A stretch of DNA of 20,997 nucleotides from contig JAAYKC010000059.1 of assembly GCA_012522645.1 (NCBI GenBank), positions 1-20,997 on the forward strand, written 5' to 3'. This document shows positions 15,071-20,997 of the stretch, in pieces (position 1 is the first letter of the stretch; every line of letters starts with the position of its first letter). Under the pieces are notes generated by a model that had not been told where the DNA came from, searched no databases, and saw only the letters and a list, made by a program, of their open reading frames with translations. A program made the translations under genes and the position numbers. The stretch comes from Thermoplasmatales archaeon (lineage in GTDB: Archaea > Thermoplasmatota > Thermoplasmata > Methanomassiliicoccales > Methanomethylophilaceae).

Positions 15071-15689
15071 CGAGGGCCGCGAACCACGTGTGGAACAGCG
15101 TCACCGCCCGGGACGTCAGCACAACGTACGTTTCCGGGGGGCCTTTCATCATCCTCCCGGGTCTGAGGGATATCGATATGCCCCCGACCCTGCACACCGC
15201 GGACCGGTCCGCCATGGCATTGTTATGAACCGCCAGATTGCGTATCAGCAGGATGTCGTTCCATTCCTTCACATCACCTTCGGACAGAAGGCCGTGCGCC
15301 GCCGAAGCGTCTATGACGGATCTGAGGTTGATGCGGCGGGCATCCTTCCCCACCTCTGCGGAGACACATGTATCGGGACGGAGCCGGACGGCATCCTTAG
15401 AGGCCTTCTCTATCGCTGAGACCACATCCACGAAGAGATCCTTCACCGCTATCACCTTCCTCTCGGTCAGCTCCCCCTCCGTTTCAGAGGTTGTCCTGAA
15501 TCCCGAATAATAGGTAAGCACCTCCACTGTCATCTGCACCCTGTTGTGTATATTCCAGAAGCTCATGGGAAGAGGATCCCTTTCCCCGTCCGTCCGGTCC
15601 GTGACCGATTCGGCGTACACCTTGGTGGCATCAAGGAGCATCATCGTCTCCGACAGCAGGCTCATGCCTCCTCTTATGGCGGGGTTCAT
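15060..15689 (-). CDS. HEPN-like protein of unknown function
   Basis: A 209-residue, probably helical, soluble protein that I do not recognise as a named family. Near the C-terminal third it carries NDILLIRNLAVHNNAM, in which R150-N151-x3-H155 matches the Rx4-6H motif of HEPN domains, with the polar residue that normally follows the Arg. HEPN proteins include RNases of toxin-antitoxin and CRISPR systems and also non-catalytic DUF4145-type proteins, so RNA cleavage is possible but unproven. No antitoxin-like partner is adjacent. I chose the ATG at 15689 over the TTG at 15716, since an AAAATA box is centred 28.5 nt upstream of it. The end overlaps the convergent Cdd1-like gene. Confidence 0.7.
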   Translation of the reverse strand: MNPAIRGGMSLLSETMMLLDATKVYAESVTDRTDGERDPLPMSFWNIHNRVQMTVEVLTYYSGFRTTSETEGELTERKVIAVKDLFVDVVSAIEKASKDAVRLRPDTCVSAEVGKDARRINLRSVIDASAAHGLLSEGDVKEWNDILLIRNLAVHNNAMADRSAVCRVGGISISLRPGRMMKGPPETYVVLTSRAVTLFHTWFAALVTL

Positions 15690-15713
15690 TCTTCTATCTG
15701 CCGAATATCTGTT

Positions 15714-15724
15714 CAAAATAAATA
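15714..15724 (-). promoter_or_regulatory. A/T-rich box between HEPN-like and phenylacetate-CoA ligase genes
   Basis: CAAAATAAATA on the plus strand is the only A/T-rich block in this 67-nt divergent spacer. AAAATA (15715-15720) is centred 28.5 nt before the HEPN-like ATG at 15689, a leaderless fit. For the ligase at 15757 the block is about 37 nt away and would give a leader near 10 nt. Confidence 0.4.
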
Positions 15725-15756
15725 CGGGGAAGTGCTAACTGGGAGCCGATACGGAC

Positions 15757-17055
15757 ATGTTCTGGAACCCTGACGCGGAATGCAAGCCCATAGAGGACCT
15801 GAAGAAGGCTCAGTACAGAAGCCTGAAGACGCTCATCATGAGGCTCTACGAATTCAATGATTTCTATCGCAACAAGATGAAGGCCGCAGGGGTGCGCCCT
15901 GACGACATCACCTGCCTGGAGGACATCTCCAAACTGCCCTTCATGACCAAGAGCGACCTGAGGGACAACTATCCCACGAAGATGTTCAGCATCCCCACGA
16001 AGGATGTGGTCAGGTATCATGTCTCATCCGGGACCACCGGGAAGCCCACATTGGTGGGCTATAACAGGCACGATCTTGACTATTGGACCGAATCCCTCGC
16101 CAGGGCCATGACGTCCGTGGGGATAACCAGCGACGACACTGTGCAGGTCTCCTACGGGTACGGCCTGTTCACGGGAGGGCTCGGCCTGCACTACGGGGCG
16201 GAGCGCATAGGGGCCAGCGTCCTGCCGTCGAGCACCGGCAACACGGAGCGCCAGATCGAGCTGATGATAGACCTGGGGGTCACGGTCATAGCATGCACCC
16301 CGTCCTACCTCATCCACATGGGCGACGTCGCCGAGCGCATGGGGGTCGACTTCCGCAGGGACACCTGTCTGAGGAAGGCCCTGCTGGGAGCGGAGCCGTG
16401 GACCGAGGGGATGAGAGCTCAGATAGAGAATGGTCTCGGGATCGATGCTTACGACATATACGGAACATCAGAGCTGGCCGGACCCATGTTCACCGAATGC
16501 GCAGAACGCAACGGCCTGCACATATGGGGCGATATAGCCTACATCGAAGTGGTGGACCCTGAGACCCATGAGGTATTGGGGCCGGGGCAGAGGGGAGAGC
16601 TGGTCATAACGATGCTCAACAAAGAGACATTCCCTCTGGTCAGATACATGATCAAGGACGTCACCGCCATACTTGACGAGAAATGCGCATGCGGCAGGAC
16701 ATCCCCCCGCATAGAGCGCATATCGGGAAGGACCGACGACATGCTCATAATCCGCGGGATCAACGTGTTCCCTTCCCAGATCGAGCATGTCCTCCTTATG
16801 AACCCGTCCGTGAACGGGCATTATCAGATAATCGTTGACAGGGTCAACTCCCTTGACGTGATGACCCTCCAGGCGGAGATAAACCCGGAGGCCTTCAGCG
16901 ACAAGATGGAGGATGTCGTCGCGATAAAGAGACGCATAGAGAACGACATGAAAAAGTACCTCAACGTCTCTGTCAAGGTCGAGCTCAAGGAGAGCGGTTC
17001 CCTTCCAAGATTCGAAGGGAAGGCACGCAGGGTGACTGACAGGAGGAAGTACTAA
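15757..17055 (+). CDS. Phenylacetate-CoA ligase family enzyme, copy 1
   Basis: A 432-residue PaaK-type ANL enzyme that activates an aryl acetate to its CoA ester via an adenylate. The phosphate loop is SSGTTGKP at 90-97; YGTSELAGP marks the aromatic/adenine motif, and RISGRTDDMLIIRGINVFPSQIE is the C-terminal hinge signature. A KCACGRT segment gives the cysteine pair common in PaaK proteins, and the end PRFEGKARRV contains the catalytic lysine. In methanogens such ligases work with indolepyruvate ferredoxin oxidoreductase to build or break down aromatic amino acids through aryl acetates; those subunits are not in this window. The stop overlaps the ATG of the ACT gene (TAATG). Clearly paralogous to the copy at 18580. 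Confidence 0.9.
   Translation: MFWNPDAECKPIEDLKKAQYRSLKTLIMRLYEFNDFYRNKMKAAGVRPDDITCLEDISKLPFMTKSDLRDNYPTKMFSIPTKDVVRYHVSSGTTGKPTLVGYNRHDLDYWTESLARAMTSVGITSDDTVQVSYGYGLFTGGLGLHYGAERIGASVLPSSTGNTERQIELMIDLGVTVIACTPSYLIHMGDVAERMGVDFRRDTCLRKALLGAEPWTEGMRAQIENGLGIDAYDIYGTSELAGPMFTECAERNGLHIWGDIAYIEVVDPETHEVLGPGQRGELVITMLNKETFPLVRYMIKDVTAILDEKCACGRTSPRIERISGRTDDMLIIRGINVFPSQIEHVLLMNPSVNGHYQIIVDRVNSLDVMTLQAEINPEAFSDKMEDVVAIKRRIENDMKKYLNVSVKVELKESGSLPRFEGKARRVTDRRKY
17042..17046 (+). promoter_or_regulatory. Shine-Dalgarno site of the ACT gene
   Basis: GGAGG stands 8 nt before the ATG at 17055 within the last codons of the ligase gene, which supports the overlapping start and translational coupling. 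Confidence 0.6.
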
Positions 17056-17483
17056 TGCTAAAGAAGAACATCATCAAACAGCTGTCGATATTCGTGAACA
17101 ACGAGCCGGGGAGCCTGGCCTCCATCGCCCTGGTCCTCAAGGAGTGCGGGATAAACCTGAAGGCATTCAACATAGCGGAGTCCTCGGGATTCGGGGTGCT
17201 CAGGGCCATAGCGGACGATCCGGAAGGCGCATGCAGGGTGCTCAGGGAGAGGAACATCGTCGTCAAGCAGACCGATGTCATAGCCGTCTCCGTGGAGGAT
17301 CAGCCGGGCGGGCTGTTCAGGATAGCGAACATCATGGGCGACGCGAAGATCAACATAGAGTATGCTTACGCATACACCGGGCGCAACGGCCCGTCGATAT
17401 TCCTCAGGGTGGATGACCCGGAGGCGGCGGCGGCGGCCGTGAAGAGGGCGGGGATGGTATGCCTCTCCCAGAAAGATATCTGA
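17055..17483 (+). CDS. Tandem ACT-domain protein
   Basis: A 142-residue protein made of two ACT domains, about residues 8-70 (LSIFVNNEPGSLASIALVL) and 76-138 (AVSVEDQPGGLFRIANIMG). ACT pairs bind amino acids at their interface and regulate enzymes allosterically; no catalytic domain is attached. Coupled to a phenylacetate-CoA ligase, it most likely senses an aromatic amino acid or related acid and adjusts the ligase or the 2-oxoacid oxidoreductase. The same PaaK-ACT pairing is known in methanogen genomes as I recall. The ATG overlaps the ligase stop. Confidence 0.88.
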   Translation: MLKKNIIKQLSIFVNNEPGSLASIALVLKECGINLKAFNIAESSGFGVLRAIADDPEGACRVLRERNIVVKQTDVIAVSVEDQPGGLFRIANIMGDAKINIEYAYAYTGRNGPSIFLRVDDPEAAAAAVKRAGMVCLSQKDI

Positions 17484-17493
17484 GACGGTACCC

Positions 17494-18450
17494 ATGGGCA
17501 ACATAAACGTAGCAGTGGTGGGCGGGAAGGATTTCGCTCCGTCGGTGGGCAAGAAGGGCACTGTGACAGATGTCACATTCTATGAGATAAAGAAGGGGGA
17601 CGACTCGGTCACCCTGATAGAGCCTTCGAAATATCCGGATAAGCTCTCATCCCTGTTCTATTCAGTCAGCATGTCCGAGTACGCGATACTCGTAGTGGAT
17701 GCCATAGACTCCCGTCTGGGGGAGACCATCGTCATGGTGAACGCCATGGGCCTGGATAAAGGGTGGATAGTTCTCAGGAACTTCATCCAGAAAGAGCAGC
17801 TGGCCCCTCTCCTGGCCGATACCTGTCTCACAGGCTACGAGTACATAGAGGATGACGCCGTCAAGACCCGGGAGATGCTGGTCTCCTTCGCGGGCACCCG
17901 TACGAAGGTGCCGGGTGAGGGGACCTGCGGCTCCTGTCCCGTGGACAGTCATTTCAATGTGAAGGGCGTCGGCACCGTCGTTCTCGGCTCCGTCATAGAC
18001 GGATACTTCAAGAAGCATGACAAGATGCGCGTACTGCCGCTGAACAAGGAGGTCGTCCTCAAATCCATACAGAAGCACGACCTGGATTCCGATTTCGGCT
18101 ATGAGGGCGACCATGTCGGCCTCGCTCTGAGGGGGATCGACTCCGATGAGCTGGACCGGGGATACGTTCTGACCACGGATGCTTCCGTCAAGATGTCGAA
18201 GACCGTCTCCGGGAAGGCAGAAATGGTGAAGTTCTGGCCCTCCCCGGTGAAGGAGGGGATGGTGTTCCATGTAGGGCACTGGATGCAGATGGTTCCGGGA
18301 AGGGTGGAGTCCTCCTCGGGCGAAGCGAAATCACCCGATCTCAGGATAGAGCTGGACACTCAGATCATACACAAGCCCGGGGACAGGGCGCTCATGATGT
18401 ATCTCGAAGGCGGGAAGCTCAGGGTGATGGGCTCGATAACGCTGGAATGA
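17494..18450 (+). CDS. SelB/EF-Tu-like protein with degenerate GTPase domain
   Basis: A 318-residue protein with the domain order of elongation factor EF-Tu/SelB. Domain 1 (1-130) keeps the fold in outline (MGNINVAVVGG, SEYAILVVDAIDSRLGETIV), but the P-loop GHVDHGKT is replaced by a stretch through SVGKKGT, the DxPGH element by EPSKYPDK, and NKxD is missing. Domain 2 (about 140-235, GVGTVVLGSVIDGYFKKHDKM) is typical, and domain 3 (about 236-318) is short. The pattern recalls the archaeal SelB-like group described as lacking GTPase residues. It probably cannot hydrolyse GTP, and its role is unknown; tRNA or protein binding is possible. It lies 10 nt after the ACT gene and completes that operon. 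Confidence 0.82.
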   Translation: MGNINVAVVGGKDFAPSVGKKGTVTDVTFYEIKKGDDSVTLIEPSKYPDKLSSLFYSVSMSEYAILVVDAIDSRLGETIVMVNAMGLDKGWIVLRNFIQKEQLAPLLADTCLTGYEYIEDDAVKTREMLVSFAGTRTKVPGEGTCGSCPVDSHFNVKGVGTVVLGSVIDGYFKKHDKMRVLPLNKEVVLKSIQKHDLDSDFGYEGDHVGLALRGIDSDELDRGYVLTTDASVKMSKTVSGKAEMVKFWPSPVKEGMVFHVGHWMQMVPGRVESSSGEAKSPDLRIELDTQIIHKPGDRALMMYLEGGKLRVMGSITLE

Positions 18451-18484
18451 GATTCCTGCGGCCGCCTGCCCCCGACATACGGTG

Positions 18485-18497
18485 CCCGGGCGCCGGG
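18485..18497. other. GC-rich hairpin after the SelB-like gene
   Basis: CCCGG and CCGGG flank a 3-nt loop (GCG), 34 nt after the SelB-like stop. There is no following T-run, so it is not a classical archaeal terminator; it may only stabilise the 3' end. It lies in the 129-nt gap before the second ligase gene. Confidence 0.25.
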
Positions 18498-18521
18498 AGA
18501 ACAGTAACCTTATCTATCCTG

Positions 18522-18531
18522 TTTATCATAA
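18522..18531 (+). promoter_or_regulatory. Probable TATA box of the second phenylacetate-CoA ligase
   Basis: TTTATCATAA is centred near 18526.5, which would place the transcription start around 18553 and leave a leader of about 27 nt. A second A/T-rich block (TTATCTAT, 18510-18517) could direct a start near 18541. Confidence 0.35.
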
Positions 18532-18544
18532 CGGCCAAGCACCA

Positions 18545-18559
18545 TGCTATCAAATAGCA
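18545..18559. promoter_or_regulatory. Perfect 6-bp palindrome at the predicted transcription start (operator candidate)
   Basis: TGCTAT (18545-18550) and ATAGCA (18554-18559) form a perfect inverted repeat around CAA. It straddles the start site predicted from the TATA box, a common place for a repressor site in archaea. I did not see the same palindrome upstream of the other ligase gene. Confidence 0.4.
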
Positions 18560-18566
18560 CACGTTT

Positions 18567-18570
18567 GGAG
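18567..18570 (+). promoter_or_regulatory. Shine-Dalgarno site of the second phenylacetate-CoA ligase
   Basis: GGAG lies 9 nt before the ATG at 18580. Together with the distant TATA box it indicates a leadered message, unlike most first genes here. An out-of-frame ATG at 18573 is not used in this reading. Confidence 0.45.
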
Positions 18571-18579
18571 CGATGAGAG

Positions 18580-19881
18580 ATGACGTTCTGGAATGAGGAG
18601 ATCGAGACCATGCCGGCAGATGAGCTGAAGAAGCTTCAGCTCAAGCTTCTGAAGAATCAGATCATTAACGTATACAGTCACTCCGCCTTCTACCGCAAGA
18701 GGATGGACGATGCCAACGTCAGGCCGGAGGATATCAAGACCCTCGACGATCTGCGAAAACTGCCCTTCATGTACAAAACGGACCTTAGGGACAATTACCC
18801 GGACAAGCTCTTCATGCTCCCGTATCAGGACCTGGTCAGAGTGCATGTCTCATCAGGCACCACGGGCAAGCCCACCGTCGTGGGATACACCAGGAACGAC
18901 CTGGATAACTGGGCGGAATCCCTTGCCAGGGGAATGACCTCATTCGGCATGGGGAAGAACGACATGCTGGAGAACAGCCACGGATACGGGCTGTTCACGG
19001 GAGGCCTGGGCGTTCACGCCGCAGGGGAGAAGATCGGCGCAACGGTCCTCCCCACGAGCACCGGTAACACCAACAGGCAGATCGAGCTGATGCTCGATCT
19101 TCCCGTGACGACGCTGGCAGGCACGCCCTCATACATATTCCACATAGCGGACATCTGCGACCAGAAAGGCGTGGACATACGCAGGGACACGAAGGTCAGG
19201 ATGGCCATCGCCGGAGGCGAGCCGTGGTCCGAGAGCATGAGGAAGAAGCTCCAGGACAGAACAGGGATAAGGATCCACAACTGCTACGGGGCCAGCGAGA
19301 TGTCGGGCCCCATGTTCCTCGAATGCAGCGAACAGCAGGGGCTGCACGTCTGGGCCGATCTTTGCCTTATAGAGATATTGGACCAGAACGGCGAACCGTG
19401 CAAGGACGGCGAAAGGGGGGAGATGGTGGTGACCATGCTCAAGAAGGAGGCCTTCCCTCTGATAAGGTACCGCATAGGGGACATATCCCGGCTCAATTGG
19501 GATAAATGCGCCTGCGGGCGGACGCACCCCCGTCTTGACCGGCTGTCCGGCAGGACCGACGACATGCTCGTGGTCCGCGGGATAAACGTATTCCCGTCCC
19601 AGATCGAGGCAGTGATAGGTGAGATGCCCTTCCTGAGCGCATTCTACCACATCACACTGAACAACGTCAACTACATGGACAGCATGGTCATAGAGACGGA
19701 GCTCAACGAGGAGCATCTGACCGATGACATGATCACCCTGAGCAAGTACAGATCGGAACTGTCCTCACGGCTGAAAGAGGTCCTGAACATCAAAGCGGAC
19801 ATCAAGCTGGTCCTTCCCGGCACCCTCCAGAGGTTCGAAGGGAAGTCCAGCCATGTGACCGATAACAGAAGCTGGGATTGA
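18580..19881 (+). CDS. Phenylacetate-CoA ligase family enzyme, copy 2
   Basis: A 433-residue PaaK-type ligase, the paralogue of the copy at 15757. SSGTTGKP is at 91-98, followed by NCYGASEMSGP, DKCACGRT, RLSGRTDDMLVVRGINVFPSQIE and the C-terminal LQRFEGKSSHV. Nearly all catalytic motifs are shared; differences cluster in the region that lines the acid pocket (for example NSHGYGLFTGGLG against VSYGYGLFTGGLG, and AGGEPWS against LGAEPWT), so the two may prefer different aryl or other acids. It has its own promoter with a palindrome and a Shine-Dalgarno site, suggesting separate control. Its TGA stop abuts the stop of the convergent symporter gene. Confidence 0.9.
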   Translation: MTFWNEEIETMPADELKKLQLKLLKNQIINVYSHSAFYRKRMDDANVRPEDIKTLDDLRKLPFMYKTDLRDNYPDKLFMLPYQDLVRVHVSSGTTGKPTVVGYTRNDLDNWAESLARGMTSFGMGKNDMLENSHGYGLFTGGLGVHAAGEKIGATVLPTSTGNTNRQIELMLDLPVTTLAGTPSYIFHIADICDQKGVDIRRDTKVRMAIAGGEPWSESMRKKLQDRTGIRIHNCYGASEMSGPMFLECSEQQGLHVWADLCLIEILDQNGEPCKDGERGEMVVTMLKKEAFPLIRYRIGDISRLNWDKCACGRTHPRLDRLSGRTDDMLVVRGINVFPSQIEAVIGEMPFLSAFYHITLNNVNYMDSMVIETELNEEHLTDDMITLSKYRSELSSRLKEVLNIKADIKLVLPGTLQRFEGKSSHVTDNRSWD

Positions 19882-20997
19882 TCACGCCTCGGCTGCGGCC
19901 TCCGCTTCGGTGACATCGTCCCCGGACCTGGGCCAAAGGATGCACCCGGCTATCAGTGCGATCACCGACAGGGGCAGGGATATTATCAGCGGGTCCACGA
20001 AGGCCCACATCCCCCCCAGCAGACTGTCCGTTCCGAACAGGGCCCTGGAGAGCCCCAGGACGGATGATATGCCGTTGTTCACGAACAGCCCCCATACGGC
20101 CCATGATACCGAGCCCACGATTATGCTGGCCTTCGCCCCGTTGAGGTTCGGCCTCTTCGAGTACAGGGAGTACGCATAGGACGGCAGCAGCGTGGCCGCG
20201 GTCAGCCCCATGAACACCGCCGTGGCCTTGGCGATTATGTTGCCGGGCATCATATACGCCACAAGCAGCACCACCAGGGTCATGACCAGGGTCATTATCC
20301 TGTTGGGCCTCATGGACATACCGGGATTCTTGTTGCCCTTCCTCTCCTCGACCTGGGACCAGATATCGTATCCGCCGGCCGCCCCCATCGTATGCAGGAG
20401 CGCCGCCATGGTGGAGATGGACGCTGCCAGGACCGCCATGACGAATAGGGAAACGAACACATCCCCGACAGCGACCCCGCTGAACAGCTCACGTACGAAG
20501 GTCGGTATGATCATATCGGGATTGCTCTCATACACGATGGCTATCTCCCCGAACCTGTCGTAGAAGAACACGTTGCTCAACGGCCCAATGGTGTAAGCGG
20601 TCCCGACGATCATGAGCATGAATATGCTGCCTATTATCAGGGACTTGTTGAGGGATCTGTCATCCTTGGCGGACATGAACCTGACAGCCAGCTGAGGCTG
20701 GGATATGGCTCCGATGCCGACTCCCAGCATGAATGTCGTGACGACCGTCAGCCATACCTCCGAACCGAAGGCGGAGAATGCCGTCGACCCCCTCATGCCC
20801 GCACCCTCCAGCGGTGCCAGGGCGTCAGCACTGATGCCTCCCCCGTTGCGCACGAGCTCCCAGAGATCGGGCAGGGCCGTGTGGGCCTCCGTCACGCCGC
20901 CCAGTGTGAGGTATGTGAAGATGAGGATCGCGGCCATCCCTACGAACATTATCGCCGCCTGCAGAGCATCGTTGTACATTACGGCTATTATGCCTCC
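19882..20997 (-). CDS. Sodium:solute symporter family protein, 5' end cut by window
   Basis: The frame continues to the right edge (372 codons), and the true N-terminus lies outside. The first visible residues GGIIAVMYNDALQAAIMFVG are the well-known SSS-family segment of the fifth core helix region; also visible are GIGAISQPQLAVRFMSAKD and VMAVLAASISTMAALLHTMG, which include the conserved sodium-site serines region. About nine hydrophobic segments can be seen. These proteins import small solutes such as proline, pantothenate or carboxylates with sodium. The substrate is not readable. Position next to the aryl-acid ligase might hint at acid uptake, but the genes are convergent and not an operon. 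The tail is acidic and alanine-rich (DVTEAEAAAEA). Confidence 0.88.
   Translation of the reverse strand, partial: GGIIAVMYNDALQAAIMFVGMAAILIFTYLTLGGVTEAHTALPDLWELVRNGGGISADALAPLEGAGMRGSTAFSAFGSEVWLTVVTTFMLGVGIGAISQPQLAVRFMSAKDDRSLNKSLIIGSIFMLMIVGTAYTIGPLSNVFFYDRFGEIAIVYESNPDMIIPTFVRELFSGVAVGDVFVSLFVMAVLAASISTMAALLHTMGAAGGYDIWSQVEERKGNKNPGMSMRPNRIMTLVMTLVVLLVAYMMPGNIIAKATAVFMGLTAATLLPSYAYSLYSKRPNLNGAKASIIVGSVSWAVWGLFVNNGISSVLGLSRALFGTDSLLGGMWAFVDPLIISLPLSVIALIAGCILWPRSGDDVTEAEAAAEA

Larger units (their letters stand above)
18544..18576 (+). other. Possible 10-codon upstream ORF before the second ligase
   Basis: ATG at 18544 opens a reading frame MLSNSTRLER that stops at TGA 18574-18576, 3 nt before the ligase ATG at 18580 and in the same frame. 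Whether it lies inside the transcript depends on which TATA box is used. It could couple or tune translation, or be chance. Confidence 0.2.

Noticed and set aside
1..20997. CRISPR arrays, tRNA or rRNA genes, insertion sequences
   Set aside because: No regularly spaced repeats, no cloverleaf or conserved rRNA blocks, and no transposase or terminal inverted repeats were seen on either strand.

Overview
The window reads as a compact, GC-rich archaeal chromosome segment. Archaeal-type phosphoglycerate mutase, an archaeal pilus-assembly ATPase with its membrane partner, archaeal TATA boxes about 24 to 31 nt before start codons, an iron-sulfur flavoprotein and paired aryl-CoA ligases with an ACT protein all fit a methanogen. 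My best guess is the Thermoplasmata side (Methanomassiliicoccales-like, intestinal or environmental). That placement is inference, because no rRNA or methanogenesis gene lies here.

Layout. (1) 1-2080: an MFS exporter cut by the left edge and a small DUF2085 membrane protein, both on the minus strand. (2) 2117-8795: a type IV pilus-like region. A minus-strand operon encodes a cysteine-rich protein, a secretion/pilus ATPase and a two-domain TadC/FlaJ-like membrane protein. On the plus strand lie a U32-family protein and then two overlapping genes for small pilin-like proteins. (3) 12848-8792: a tight minus-strand operon of XRE-cupin regulator, acyl-CoA synthetase, iron-sulfur flavoprotein and apgM. 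(4) 12994-15689: small single genes in alternating orientation: alpha/beta hydrolase, zinc-ribbon membrane protein, methyltransferase, Cdd1-type helix-hairpin-helix protein and a HEPN-like protein. (5) 15757-19881: a phenylacetate-CoA ligase, a tandem ACT protein and a SelB-like factor with a ruined GTPase site in one operon, then a second phenylacetate-CoA ligase under its own leadered promoter. (6) 19882-20997: a sodium:solute symporter cut by the right edge.

Expression logic. First genes of transcripts usually have an A/T-rich box centred about 25 to 30 nt before the start codon, which implies leaderless or near-leaderless mRNAs. Inner operon genes instead have Shine-Dalgarno sequences overlapping the preceding stop. 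Convergent genes overlap or touch at their stop codons in all four convergent pairs (8792, 13774, 15060, 19881). No gene-free stretch exceeds 300 bases; the longest are about 170 (1421-1588), 145 (12849-12993) and 129 (18451-18579). I see no tRNA, rRNA, CRISPR array, insertion sequence or origin.

The most unusual items are the pilus locus, whose ATPase appears to have its zinc-binding N-terminal domain as a separate gene; the GTPase-dead SelB-like factor between two aryl-CoA ligases; one palindromic TATA box placed 26.5 nt from the start codons of two divergent genes; and a stand-alone HEPN-like protein.
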